In this document: in pieces, positions 27,149 to 36,797 of the stretch | How the letters are laid out: every line of letters starts with the position of its first letter | How positions within the stretch are numbered: the stretch's first letter is position 1 | Position numbers and translations under genes: made by a program | Source: Lachnospiraceae bacterium | GTDB taxonomy: Bacteria > Bacillota_A > Clostridia > Lachnospirales > Lachnospiraceae | Reading direction: 5' to 3' | NCBI GenBank assembly: GCA_017522685.1 | Contig: JAFWYN010000029.1 | Span: forward strand, 1 to 64,000 | DNA: 64,000 nt | The notes under the pieces: generated by a model | The model's database searches: none | The model's input: only the letters and a program-made list of their open reading frames with translations | Told to the model about the DNA's origin: nothing

Positions 27149-28432
27149 ATGGAAATTAGAACAGCAGCAAAAAAAATGAAACTAAGTGCATCGGTATTGG
27201 CTGCTTCCGCCATGGAGCAGAGAAATCGTGCATTAGACTGCATAGCTAAGGCATTAAAAGAGCATGAGGCAGAGATTTTTGAAGCCAACAGGAAGGATAT
27301 GGAATATGCAGAGAGTAAGCAGATTGCCCAATCCATACAGAAGAGATTAAAATACGATGAGAATAAATTAAGAGATAGCATCAGCGGTGTTTTAGAACTG
27401 AAGGAATTAAGTGACCCTATCGGGAAGGTGCTGATGCACAGACAGTTGGACGATGGTCTGATATTGAAGAAAATCAGCGTGCCCATCGGTGTAATCGGTG
27501 TCATCTTTGAAGCCCGCCCGGATGCCATGGTTCAGGTGGCTTCCCTCTGCATTAAGAGTGGAAACTGTGCGATTTTAAAGGGCGGAAAGGAAACCGCCAA
27601 TACCAATAAAGTGCTGTTTGAGATTATTAAAAATGCAGTGATAGAAGCAGGATTGCCTGCTGAGTGTTTGGTGCAGGCAGAGCTGCATAATGAAATAGAC
27701 GAACTGTTAAAATGCGACAATGATGTGGATTTGCTGATTCCCAGAGGAAGTAATCAGTTTGTAAGATATATTATGGAAAACACCAAAATTCCGGTAATGG
27801 GACACTCCAGCGGTATCTGTCATATTTATGTGGACAAGGATGCAGATAAGGAACTTGCGTTGTCTGTAATCCTGGATGCCAAGAAGAACTATCCGGCTGC
27901 CTGCAATGCAGTAGAAACATTGTTGATTCACAGAGATATGGCGGCCACTTTTCTTCCTCCTCTTTCCGCTATGTTTACAGAGGAAAACGTAAAGGTGAAC
28001 GGAACAGCGGAAGTACAGGCGTTGTTTGGAAGTGATATGGGAGTGATGCCGGAAGATGAATTTGCCATGGAATACAATGATATGGAAATATCCATAAAGT
28101 TGGTATCCGATGTAAATGAGGCTGTACAACATATCAATTATTTCGGCTCTCATCATACAGATTGTATTTTGACAGAAAACGATGAAACCGCAGAGTATTT
28201 TATTCAAATGATTGACAGTGCCGGTGTATATCGGAACTGTTCTACCAGATTTGCAGATGGTTTCCGCTATGGCTTTGGTGCAGAGGTGGGAATCAGTACC
28301 GGAAAGCTTCATGCCAGAGGACCGGTTGGTTTGGATGGTTTGGTGACTTATAAGTATGTGTTAAATGGTAATGGTCATATTGTTGGGGATTACTCCAGTG
28401 GAAAAAAGAAATTTAACCACAGGGATTTGTAG
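27149..28432 (+). CDS. proA: Gamma-glutamyl phosphate reductase
   Basis: A 427-residue aldehyde-dehydrogenase-family enzyme, the usual ProA length. It normally reduces gamma-glutamyl phosphate to glutamate semialdehyde with NADPH in proline synthesis. PIGVIGVIFEARPDA and LKGGKE are cofactor-side blocks; the catalytic Cys252 is in YPAACNAVETLL; GAEVGISTGKLHARGPVG is intact. The start is ATG 27149, 6 bases after AGGAGG (an ATG at 27143 abuts the ribosome site). It lies between pseI and pseG with short gaps (38 and 12 bases), so it is in the operon. proB is not in the window. All key residues look intact, so normal ProA activity is expected. Confidence 0.93.
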   Translation: MEIRTAAKKMKLSASVLAASAMEQRNRALDCIAKALKEHEAEIFEANRKDMEYAESKQIAQSIQKRLKYDENKLRDSISGVLELKELSDPIGKVLMHRQLDDGLILKKISVPIGVIGVIFEARPDAMVQVASLCIKSGNCAILKGGKETANTNKVLFEIIKNAVIEAGLPAECLVQAELHNEIDELLKCDNDVDLLIPRGSNQFVRYIMENTKIPVMGHSSGICHIYVDKDADKELALSVILDAKKNYPAACNAVETLLIHRDMAATFLPPLSAMFTEENVKVNGTAEVQALFGSDMGVMPEDEFAMEYNDMEISIKLVSDVNEAVQHINYFGSHHTDCILTENDETAEYFIQMIDSAGVYRNCSTRFADGFRYGFGAEVGISTGKLHARGPVGLDGLVTYKYVLNGNGHIVGDYSSGKKKFNHRDL

Positions 28433-28444
28433 AAGGAAAAGTGT

Positions 28445-29485
28445 ATGGAAGGGAAACAGAATTCTGTTATTCTGATTCGTGCTGATGGGAATGAAACCTT
28501 GGGCATGGGACATTTGATGCGTTGTCTGTCCATTGCCACGGCTTTGGAAAAAATGAATGTGAAATGTGTCTTTCTGGTGGCACAGGAACAGGCGGCAGAT
28601 TTTGTGAGAGAAAAAGGATTTGCCTGTGAAGTGTTAGCTACAGATTATCGGCATATGGAGTCAGAGCTACCGCTATTAGAGGAACTGGCTACGAAATATT
28701 CTCCCAAATGTTGGTTGGTGGATAGTTATCAGATGACACAAGAGTATCTGTCCGAAATACGAAAGGTGGCGCCGGTGTATTATGTGGATGACATCGGTGA
28801 GCAGATATTTGAAGCGGATGGACTAATTAATTATAATATATATGCAGACGGTTTGGAGTATGAAGTAAGATGCCCGGAAAGTATGCGGTTATTCTTGGGT
28901 GCCGGATATGCGCCGGTGAAATCAGAGTTTGTGTCTGTGCCCTATCCGGTTCGAGAGAAAGTGCAGAATGTCTTGATTACTATGGGTGGCAGTGATAAAC
29001 TGAATATTGCCGGCAGACTATCTTTGTGTCTGGCAGAGTGCTTGCCCAAAGAAGTGAATCTGACAGTGGTTTGTGGTCGGTTTAACAGTCATTTGGAAGA
29101 ACTTATGCAGCTTCAACAAAAAGAGCCGAGAATCAAGATTTGGGTGGATGTGCCCGATATGTGGAATCGGATGGCACAAGCAGATATTGCCGTGTCCGCA
29201 GCAGGCAGTACCATGTATGAACTGAGTGCTATGGGAGTGCCCACTGTGTGTTGTTATTATGTAGAGAATCAGAGGAGAATCGCCGAAGGATTTGCCAGTA
29301 TGATAGGGATGACCAATGCGGGTGATTATTCAAAGAATCCTGATGAAGCATTGTCACAAATGATAAAGGCTGTAAGTGAGTTGACGAATAGTAGAAGAGA
29401 GAGAGAGAAGCTTTCATCCCGCATGAAGCAGATTGTGGATGGCATGGGAGCTGAGCGTATTGCCCAAAAATTATGTGATATTTAG
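28445..29485 (+). CDS. pseG: UDP-2,4-diacetamido-2,4,6-trideoxy-beta-L-altropyranose hydrolase, PseG-like
   Basis: A 346-residue GT-B-like nucleotide-sugar hydrolase that removes UDP from the PseH product, giving the substrate of PseI. The N-terminal block RADGNETLGMGHLMRCL contains the catalytic histidine (His23) found in PseG; VLITMGGSDK and SAAGSTMYELSAMGVP are donor-binding segments. It completes the late pathway with pseF and pseI, from which it is separated by proA. The fold also suits SpsG-type proteins, but PseG is favoured by context. Ribosome site AAGGAAAA. Confidence 0.87.
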   Translation: MEGKQNSVILIRADGNETLGMGHLMRCLSIATALEKMNVKCVFLVAQEQAADFVREKGFACEVLATDYRHMESELPLLEELATKYSPKCWLVDSYQMTQEYLSEIRKVAPVYYVDDIGEQIFEADGLINYNIYADGLEYEVRCPESMRLFLGAGYAPVKSEFVSVPYPVREKVQNVLITMGGSDKLNIAGRLSLCLAECLPKEVNLTVVCGRFNSHLEELMQLQQKEPRIKIWVDVPDMWNRMAQADIAVSAAGSTMYELSAMGVPTVCCYYVENQRRIAEGFASMIGMTNAGDYSKNPDEALSQMIKAVSELTNSRREREKLSSRMKQIVDGMGAERIAQKLCDI

Positions 29486-29517
29486 TTACGGTTATATAGA
29501 TAAAAAGCGAGGTAACA

Positions 29518-31068
29518 ATGTATATGAAGAGTCCTTCAGAGATTTTGGTCTACCTGAAACAAAATATGAAAAGAGAGTGGAAGATTGCTTTTATCAGTAC
29601 ATTTCTGATAGGAGTTCTCTTGCATGCACCAATGATGATTCGGGATATTCCCAATCATGATGGTTTGGACAGTATGCATTTCAGTCAAAATATGATTGTG
29701 TCTGGAAGGTGGTTTCTTTCTGTTGCCTGTGGCATATCGTCCTATTATACATTACCTTGGCTGATTGGTATTCTTGCTATGATTTATCTTGGATTAGCAT
29801 CGGTATTTTTGGTGGATTTCCTGGAGTTGAAGGATACTATATCCGTGGTATTGATTAGTGGGTTATTGGTGTCTTTTCCGTCATTGGCATCTACCTTTGC
29901 ATATGTATTTACCATGGACGGCTATATGATGGCAGTGCTATTGGCTGTTTTGGCAGTATGGCTGACCAAGAATAAGCGAATGGGTTTTGTACCCGGTGCA
30001 GTATGTCTGGCACTCAGTATAGCCATTTATCAGGCATATTTACCAATAGCTGTAATATTGAGTATCTATGGTGTTTTAATGATTGCCATGGAAAAGGGAG
30101 AAGTAAGGGAAAAGCTTCTGAATATGTTACGCTATCTGTATATGGGCCTTCTGGGCTGTACCGGATATTATGTGGTTTTGCAGATTATGCTGAAACTTCA
30201 GCACACAGAAATCGGCACCTATCAGGAAGGCAGCAGTTTGGGATTCTTAGGTGGTCTGAGCCTTTTAGAATGTATTAAGAACTTATATATTGACTTTTTT
30301 GCCTTTACCCTTAATGGTAATGTGCTTATGAACAATGTATTTTCTGCCACGGCATTTGTGGGCTTGGGCTTGGTGACATTTGCTACCCTGATTCGTTTGA
30401 TAGCCTATACGGATTGGTGGAAGAGCCCGTGGTTTTATGTGATAGCAATCCTCTTGCCGATTAGTTTGCCGATTGCTACCAATATTATGCTTTTAATTTT
30501 GCCGGGTGTCACATATCATTTGTTGATGAGGTATCAGTGGGTTATATATCCGATTTTGATGATAGCTTTTGTGGCGAAGCATAATAAAGGGCTTTTGGGC
30601 GAAAAGAGAAGAGAGTGGTTTCTTGTACTATGTGCCATAGAGCTTATTTGGAATTTTGTGGTAACAGATCAAATTGCTTATTCGAACTTACAGAAAAAGT
30701 ATGAAAAGACATATGCGTATTGTGTGAGACTTTTGGATAGGATAGAGCAAACGGAAGGATATTATAAAGGAATGCCCATTGCCATGATTGGTGTAGTGGG
30801 AGACGATTCTTATCCTGAAACAGATATTACCGGAAAAGTAACAGATAATCTCATTGGAATGAATGGGGAATGGTTGCTTTATACAGGTAACAATTACGAG
30901 CTGTTTATGAAGCATTATTTGGGAGCTACCTTGAATATTTTGCCTCCGGACAGCATGGGAGAAATGTATTATGATGAACGATATCGGGAGATGGAAAGCT
31001 TCCCGGCACAGGAGTCCATACGCATTATAGATGGTGTGATGTATATAAAGACCGAAAACAAAGAGTAG
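29518..31068 (+). CDS. GtrII-like membrane glucosyltransferase family protein
   Basis: A 516-residue protein with about ten membrane segments. The segment NHDGLDSMHFSQNMIVSGRW followed by ACGISSYYTLPWLIGIL resembles the GtrII family, which transfers glucose from undecaprenyl-phosphate-glucose to O-antigen outside the inner membrane. The partner GtrB-type enzyme (31087) starts 18 bases downstream, the standard pairing. A soluble C-terminal region of about 120 residues follows the last segment. The transferred sugar may not be glucose. Confidence 0.78.
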   Translation: MYMKSPSEILVYLKQNMKREWKIAFISTFLIGVLLHAPMMIRDIPNHDGLDSMHFSQNMIVSGRWFLSVACGISSYYTLPWLIGILAMIYLGLASVFLVDFLELKDTISVVLISGLLVSFPSLASTFAYVFTMDGYMMAVLLAVLAVWLTKNKRMGFVPGAVCLALSIAIYQAYLPIAVILSIYGVLMIAMEKGEVREKLLNMLRYLYMGLLGCTGYYVVLQIMLKLQHTEIGTYQEGSSLGFLGGLSLLECIKNLYIDFFAFTLNGNVLMNNVFSATAFVGLGLVTFATLIRLIAYTDWWKSPWFYVIAILLPISLPIATNIMLLILPGVTYHLLMRYQWVIYPILMIAFVAKHNKGLLGEKRREWFLVLCAIELIWNFVVTDQIAYSNLQKKYEKTYAYCVRLLDRIEQTEGYYKGMPIAMIGVVGDDSYPETDITGKVTDNLIGMNGEWLLYTGNNYELFMKHYLGATLNILPPDSMGEMYYDERYREMESFPAQESIRIIDGVMYIKTENKE

Positions 31069-31086
31069 GGGAAAGTGAGGAATGGC

Positions 31087-32040
31087 ATGGCATTATTGTC
31101 AATAGTACTTCCTTCGTACAATGAAGAACAGAACATTGCAAATACAGCAAAGGTATTGTCTGATTTGCTGGAGCAGGAAAACATTGAATATGAGCTGGTG
31201 TTTATCAGTGATGGTTCAAAAGATGCTACATATGAGGAAATTCAAAAGGTTGCGGAAAGCAATCCCAGGATAAAAGGAGCAAAATTCAGTCGTAATTTTG
31301 GTAAGGAAGCCAGTATTTTTGCGGGATTGAGACTCACCACAGGAGATGCTGTGATTGTAATGGACTGTGATTTGCAGCATCCTCCGCAGACCATTCCTGC
31401 CATGTGGAAGCTTTGGCAGGAAGGCTATGAGGTAATTGAGGGAGTCAAGTCTGACCGAGGGAAGGAAAGTCTGGGATACAAAATGTCTGCCGGAATTTTC
31501 TATAAGGTCATGAGCAAATTGATAAAGATGGATATGAATGCCTCTTCCGATTATAAATTACTGGATCGCAAGGTGGTGGATGTATTATTGCAGTTGCCGG
31601 AAAAGAATACTTTTTTCAGAGCACTTACCTTCTGGGCCGGCTTTAAGACCACTACCGTGGAATACGAGGTGCAGGAAAGAGCATATGGTACCAGTAAATG
31701 GTCAGTGATTAGTCTGATGAAGTATGCCGTAACTAATGCAACTTCCTTTAGTACCTTGCCATTACAACTGGTAACTATTATGGGTATGGTATCCATATTC
31801 GTGAGTGTTATATTAGGGATTCAGACACTGGTCAGATATTTAATGGGCAATTCAGCAGAAGGTTTTACTACCGTGATTCTACTGATTCTGCTTATTGGTG
31901 GTTTCATTATGCTGAGCTTGGGAATCATTGGCCATTATATTGCCCGCATTTATGAAGAAGTAAAGGGCAGACCGAAGTACATTATCAGTGAAGTGACAGA
32001 GAATGTACAGGGAGAAGCAGTGGGGACCTGGAAGAAGTAA
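31087..32040 (+). CDS. GtrB-like polyprenyl-phosphate sugar transferase
   Basis: A 317-residue GT2 protein with two C-terminal membrane segments (about 225-250 and 258-285). LSIVLPSYNEEQNI, FISDGSKDAT, FSRNFGKEASIFAGL and MDCDLQHPP are close to GtrB/DPM-type bactoprenol glucosyltransferases, which load UDP-glucose onto undecaprenyl phosphate. It serves the GtrII-like protein just upstream. I chose ATG 31087 (GTGAGG 6 bases before) over an in-frame GTG at 31075. It is the third member of this type in the window. Confidence 0.87.
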   Translation: MALLSIVLPSYNEEQNIANTAKVLSDLLEQENIEYELVFISDGSKDATYEEIQKVAESNPRIKGAKFSRNFGKEASIFAGLRLTTGDAVIVMDCDLQHPPQTIPAMWKLWQEGYEVIEGVKSDRGKESLGYKMSAGIFYKVMSKLIKMDMNASSDYKLLDRKVVDVLLQLPEKNTFFRALTFWAGFKTTTVEYEVQERAYGTSKWSVISLMKYAVTNATSFSTLPLQLVTIMGMVSIFVSVILGIQTLVRYLMGNSAEGFTTVILLILLIGGFIMLSLGIIGHYIARIYEEVKGRPKYIISEVTENVQGEAVGTWKK

Positions 32041-32053
32041 AGAAGAGAATACC

Positions 32054-32062
32054 TGATATAAT
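32054..32062 (+). promoter_or_regulatory. Possible extended -10 promoter before wecE
   Basis: TGA-TATAAT at 32054-32062 is a perfect -10 with the extended TG, but no convincing -35 lies upstream. Downstream, TTTGTG (32086-32091) and CACAAA (32102-32107) form a short inverted repeat in the leader of the aminotransferase gene. It may be an internal promoter. Confidence 0.35.
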
Positions 32063-32127
32063 GAAAAAGAGAATTGAAACAAGAATTTGTGTTATTTTTA
32101 GCACAAACAGAAGGAGAATAATTTGCT

Positions 32128-33258
32128 ATGATTAATTTCAATGTGCCCCCTTATATAGGCAAAGAGATGGAATACATCCGGGAATGTGTAGAAAATCAGA
32201 AGATTTGCGGTGATGGGGCTTATACCAAAAAGTGTAATGAATGGATAGAGAAGAAAACAGACACTAAAAAATGTCTGCTTACCACATCCTGTACCCATGC
32301 TTTGGAAATGAGCGCATTGCTTGCGGATATTCAGCCCGGTGATGAGGTGATTATGCCTGCATACACCTTTGTATCCACGGCGGATGCATTTGTAATGCGT
32401 GGAGCGGTACCGGTATTTGTGGATATCCGACCGGATACTATGAACATTGATGAAAAACTGATTGAAGCAGCCATTACGGAGAAAACAAAGGCCATAGTCC
32501 CGGTTCATTATGCAGGTGTAGCCTGTGAGATGGATAAAATTATTGAGCTTGCTAAGAAATATAATCTGTTCGTCATAGAAGATGCGGCACAAGGTATTAT
32601 GTCAACCTATAAAGGGAAGGCATTGGGAACCATCGGTGATTTCGGTTGTTTTAGCTTCCACGAAACCAAGAATTATAGCATGGGTGAAGGCGGAGCGTTG
32701 CTGATACAGGATGACCGTTATGTGGAAAGTGCAGAGATTATCCGAGAGAAGGGTACCAACCGCAGTAAGTTTTACAGAGGACAGATTGATAAATATACCT
32801 GGGTGGATTTTGGCTCATCTTATTTGCCCAGTGATATGAATGCCGCTTATTTGTATGCACAGTTGGAGATGGCGGAAGAAATCAATGAAGAAAGAATTGC
32901 CTGCTGGAACCGTTATTATGAGAATTTGAAGCCCTTGGCGGACAACGGAAAGATTGACCTTCCGGTAGTACCGGAAGGTTGTGTGCACAATGCACATATG
33001 TTTTATATAAAGACAAAGGATATTGAGGAAAGGACTGCTTTGATTCAGCATTTGAAGAGCAGGGAGGTTATGTCCGTGTTCCACTATATTCCTTTGCATA
33101 CAGCACCGGCAGGAAAGAAATTCGGACGTTTCCACGGTGAGGACAGGTATACTACCAAGGAAAGTGAACGACTTACCCGTTTGCCTATGTATTATCGTCT
33201 TACATTGGAACAGGTGGATTATATTTGTGAGCAGGTCAAAGATTTTTATTTGAAATAG
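32128..33258 (+). CDS. wecE: dTDP-4-amino-4,6-dideoxygalactose transaminase, WecE-like
   Basis: A 376-residue PLP aminotransferase that closely follows E. coli WecE along its length as I remember it: KICGDGAYTKKC, PAYTFVSTADAFV, PDTMNIDE and IVPVHYAGVACEMD. The PLP lysine is in FHETKNYSMGEGG (about Lys181). It would turn dTDP-4-keto-6-deoxyglucose, the RmlB product (41143), into dTDP-4-amino-4,6-dideoxygalactose. No WecD acetylase neighbours it, though the GNAT at 11938 is a candidate. The start follows AAGGAGA. It is distinct from the PseC-like enzyme at 8082. Confidence 0.9.
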   Translation: MINFNVPPYIGKEMEYIRECVENQKICGDGAYTKKCNEWIEKKTDTKKCLLTTSCTHALEMSALLADIQPGDEVIMPAYTFVSTADAFVMRGAVPVFVDIRPDTMNIDEKLIEAAITEKTKAIVPVHYAGVACEMDKIIELAKKYNLFVIEDAAQGIMSTYKGKALGTIGDFGCFSFHETKNYSMGEGGALLIQDDRYVESAEIIREKGTNRSKFYRGQIDKYTWVDFGSSYLPSDMNAAYLYAQLEMAEEINEERIACWNRYYENLKPLADNGKIDLPVVPEGCVHNAHMFYIKTKDIEERTALIQHLKSREVMSVFHYIPLHTAPAGKKFGRFHGEDRYTTKESERLTRLPMYYRLTLEQVDYICEQVKDFYLK

Positions 33259-33299
33259 TGGCGGAGATATAGGAATGACTCTGCTTTGGAAGGGTAACG

Positions 33300-34934
33300 A
33301 TGAAGAAATGGGAGAATAACAGAGAAAAAGGATTTATATTGGCGGTATGCATTCTGGGAATAGCTTTCTTAATGCTTCTGGTTTTGAATATTTTCTACGG
33401 TGACCATTGGTTGGATTCCGACATGGCAGCAGAGATGATATTCTCAAAGCAGATTGCAGAGGAGGGCGGCTACTTTACCACCCCAAACTGGTATTATTCC
33501 ACAGAATTCAGATTACTGTATACTCAGCTTTTTATGGTGCCTCTGTTTCATATATTTAAAGACTGGCATGTAATCCGTGTGATTACCAATGTGTTGACTT
33601 ATGCGCTGATGCTGGGAAGCTATTATTATTTTATGAAGCCCTTGAAGGTTAGTAAGACTAAGGTGGCGCTCAGTTCGGTTATTCTGTTACTGCCTTTTTC
33701 GGAAACCTTTGTCACCCATATGCAGATGGGGAATACCTATATGCCCCATGTGATTATTGTATTTTTCTGCTTTGGTATGTTTCTTCGCCTGGTGCAGCAA
33801 ACTAAGATATTAGAAAAGAAAAGAATTATTCTATTAGTGTTTTATACACTTTTGTGCGTGGCTTGCGGTATGTCCGGAGTGCGTTATATGCTGGCCTTGC
33901 AGGTGCCTTTGGTATTGACGGCAGTATATTATGTGTTTTGTTCTGCTGCATTTACAAGTTTAAGAGAGAAATTTGATAAAGAGAATTTGAAGAATGTTTG
34001 TAAGGGAGAAGGCTTTTTGTGTCTGGTCTACAGTATTTACGGTGCATTTTTTGCACTGGTAGGATACGCCGTTAATGTGGTAGTGATAGCACGTAAATTC
34101 CCTTTTCAGACCTATGAAGCTACTAACTTTATTAAGGTATTCCAGGGCGTATTATTGGAACGTCTGCAGGATACAGCAGGCAATTTGCTGATGCTTTTCG
34201 GATATATTGAAGAGAAGGGTTTTTTGTCCCTGCGCGGATTGATTTCTGTCATTGCATTTGCACTATTGGTCGGAATTGTTTTACTGGTAAAGCGTGTGAA
34301 GACTTTGGAGGCTAAAAAAGGAAAGGAAGCGGATTTGAGAAGTTTTATCCGTTATTTCTTCGTGATTGCTTTTGTGCTGAATACTTTTGTATTTGTATTT
34401 ACTACCAGTACCATTGTTTCAAGATATTACATCACCGTGTTTATTTTTGTATTACCTTTGCTTTGCTTCTATTTTGAAATGGAAGAACGGTGTTTGGACC
34501 GATGGTTGGTATTGCTGTTTCTGTGCGGTTGTTTGGGACTGGCAACCATGAAATGTGTGTATTCCTTCATAGATAAGGATAAGAATGCGGAAGAAAAAAA
34601 GGTGGTTGCTTTTCTGGAAGAGAATGGCTATACCTTTGGTTACGCCAGCTACTGGAATGCCAATATTATGACGGAATTGAGCGATGGTGCGGTAGAGGTG
34701 GCGAATATATCGGATTTTGAAGAAATGTCCTTTTTCCGTTGGTCCAGCCCCATGAGATATTATGAGGCGGATTATCATCAGGGCAAAACCTTCCTGCTTT
34801 TGGCAGAAGAGCAAAGAGTAAAATATGGTGTGTTGTTCCTGATGCAGGGAGGAAATGTGGTGTATGAAGATGAAACCTACACAGTGGTTCATTTTGACTC
34901 TGTAGAAGAAGTGTTGAAAGGACAAAACCAATAG
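33300..34934 (+). CDS. Large polytopic membrane protein, possible GT-C glycosyltransferase
   Basis: A 544-residue protein with about eleven membrane segments and a C-terminal soluble domain of about 115 residues. The first outer loop contains DHWLDSDMAAEMIF, an acidic pair in the GT-C catalytic position. No named family is recognised with certainty. It has a good start (GGAAGGG 6 bases before ATG). Its layout matches the other large membrane proteins here, and it may use one of the polyprenyl-phosphate sugars made by the GT2 enzymes at 9308, 12481 or 31087. Confidence 0.66.
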   Translation: MKKWENNREKGFILAVCILGIAFLMLLVLNIFYGDHWLDSDMAAEMIFSKQIAEEGGYFTTPNWYYSTEFRLLYTQLFMVPLFHIFKDWHVIRVITNVLTYALMLGSYYYFMKPLKVSKTKVALSSVILLLPFSETFVTHMQMGNTYMPHVIIVFFCFGMFLRLVQQTKILEKKRIILLVFYTLLCVACGMSGVRYMLALQVPLVLTAVYYVFCSAAFTSLREKFDKENLKNVCKGEGFLCLVYSIYGAFFALVGYAVNVVVIARKFPFQTYEATNFIKVFQGVLLERLQDTAGNLLMLFGYIEEKGFLSLRGLISVIAFALLVGIVLLVKRVKTLEAKKGKEADLRSFIRYFFVIAFVLNTFVFVFTTSTIVSRYYITVFIFVLPLLCFYFEMEERCLDRWLVLLFLCGCLGLATMKCVYSFIDKDKNAEEKKVVAFLEENGYTFGYASYWNANIMTELSDGAVEVANISDFEEMSFFRWSSPMRYYEADYHQGKTFLLLAEEQRVKYGVLFLMQGGNVVYEDETYTVVHFDSVEEVLKGQNQ

Positions 34935-34949
34935 AGAGAAGGAGTTAAA

Positions 34950-36014
34950 ATGTTAGGAATACGAATAGTGATTCTGGGGATTTTCTTGTTGTTGATTCCT
35001 ACTCTGATTGGAACCTTATTTGAGAGAAAACAAGGACAGACAGAGGGACTTATATTTTGCTGGATAAGCGGGCAGATGCTTACATGGGCAGGGTTTTTAG
35101 TGATTTGCGTCCCCATGATTTTGTTAAAACAATCTTTTTCTTTGGTAAGTACTCTGTTTCATGGTTATCAGGGAATATTGCTTTTGGCGGCAATCGTATT
35201 TGGAATTTATAGAAAACGTCAAAGTGTAGGAATACGGGAAAAGAAGGAAATGATTAAGAAGGCCGGAAGGACAACGCATATATGGTGGATTGTTTTCTGG
35301 TTGTTGCTGATATTGCAATGGGTACTGACTATCTTTTTGGCCTATGAAGAAGGCGACGATGCGTTCTATTTTGCCACGGCAACCATTACGGAGCAGTCTG
35401 ACACCATGTATTTGTTATTGCCTTATACAGGATTTTCCACAGGCTTGGATGCCAGACATGGATTGGCACCGTTTCCGGTGTGGATAGCATATCTGGCGAA
35501 AGTGTCCGGGATACCGGCACTGGTGGTGGCACAGGTTTTACTGCCGCTGGCACTGTTGGGTATGTCTTATGGAATTTACTATTTGATGGCAAAACATTTG
35601 TGTGCGGAAAAAGAAGAGACCGTTGGGTTGTTCATGGTTTTGACGGAAATGTTATTTTTGTTTGGAGGATATTCCCTGTTTACGGCGGAAAATTTTATGC
35701 TTGTGCGGGCATCACAGGGAAAGGCGGTAATTGCCGGTATTATCCTGCCGTTCTTAATGTATTTGATAATGCGGCTGATGAGAAGCTTGCAAAAGCAGGA
35801 AAGATACGGAATTATTCCATGGATGTTGTTTGCGGCTACTATGACAGCTGCCTGTTTATGTAGTACTCAAGGGACGATTTTGAGTTGTGTTTTGATTGGG
35901 ATTGCAGGATTATGTGTAGCTGTAAGCTATAAAAAGATAAGGCTGCTGATACCGTTGGTACTATGTTCCGGTGTGCCGGTATGTATGGCCCTGTTGTATT
36001 TTGTTGTGAAATAG
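34950..36014 (+). pseudogene. DUF6077-like membrane protein, N-terminal part, cut by in-frame TAG
   Basis: 354 residues with about nine membrane segments, ending just after a hydrophobic segment (LLYFVVK) at TAG 36012-36014. The next coding region (36039-36797) is in the same frame, with no other stop between them. This part has the usual acidic outer loop (LAYEEGDDAFYFATATI) but lacks the soluble C-terminal domain of its sister proteins, which the downstream part supplies. Together they would make about 615 residues, the usual size. I think it is one gene broken by a nonsense change. Two separate genes, or readthrough of the amber codon, remain possible. The family name is from memory. Confidence 0.6.
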
Positions 36015-36038
36015 GATGATGTTGGTGAGGGAATTGCC

Positions 36039-36797
36039 ATGATAGAGACATTTCAAAAATATAGTGGCACAGGCTTGCTGGTTTGTTTGTTCCTGGCAGC
36101 ATGGTTTTATTTATTCTTTTGTGAGAAGAAGAAAGAGACCCGGGTGCTTTTTGTATATATGCCGGCAGTATTGCTTCTGTTATTTTTTAATCCTTTGTTT
36201 TACAAAGTGTTTGGAAACCTTACAGAGGAAGCAATATATTTTCGATTCCTGTGGTTGTTGCCTATAACGATGGTAATTGCATATACGGTGATAAAGATAT
36301 ATAGTACATTGGAGGGGACAAAGCAATACATTTTCGTATTATTATCCTTTGTGCTGATTGTGTTTTCGGGGCGTTTGGTATATTTAAATCCGTTATTTGA
36401 AAAAGCGGAGAATCCATATCATATACCGCAGGAAGTGATTGAGATTTGTGATATGATTGAGGTGGAAGGAAGAGAGGTTGTAGCTGCTTTTCCCAGCGAA
36501 TTTATACTTTATGTCAGACAATATTCGGCCATGGTTTGTATGCCCTATGGACGGGAAGCGTTTTCCTACTATAATCCGCTTCATGCTGCTATGAATGAGG
36601 CTGTGATTGATGCGGAGAAGCTGGCAGAATTGGGACAAGAGTACGGATGCCATTTCCTGATTCTGAATGAGGAAAGGGAGATGGATGGTAAATTAGAGGA
36701 TTATTCCTATGAAGTATACGGAAAAGTGGGAAAATATGTGGTTTATCACGATTTAGATATGTATATCGGTATGTGGGGAATAGAAATAAAAGAGTAG
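36039..36797 (+). pseudogene. C-terminal part of the interrupted membrane protein
   Basis: 252 residues: about four membrane segments in the first 120 residues, then a soluble domain like the outer C-terminal domains of the other large membrane proteins. It continues the frame of 34950 after one TAG and eight codons. A passable ribosome site, GTGAGGGA, lies 6-7 bases before the ATG, so the fragment might be made on its own. It ends directly in a terminator. Alone it lacks the acidic first-loop site expected of a GT-C enzyme. Confidence 0.58.

Noticed and set aside
24911..29485. Legionaminic or sialic acid pathway instead of pseudaminic
   Set aside because: PseB-, PseC- and PseG-type motifs are present and no LegB/GlmU-like or NeuC epimerase gene is seen; pseudaminic type is favoured, although the exact sugar is unproven.
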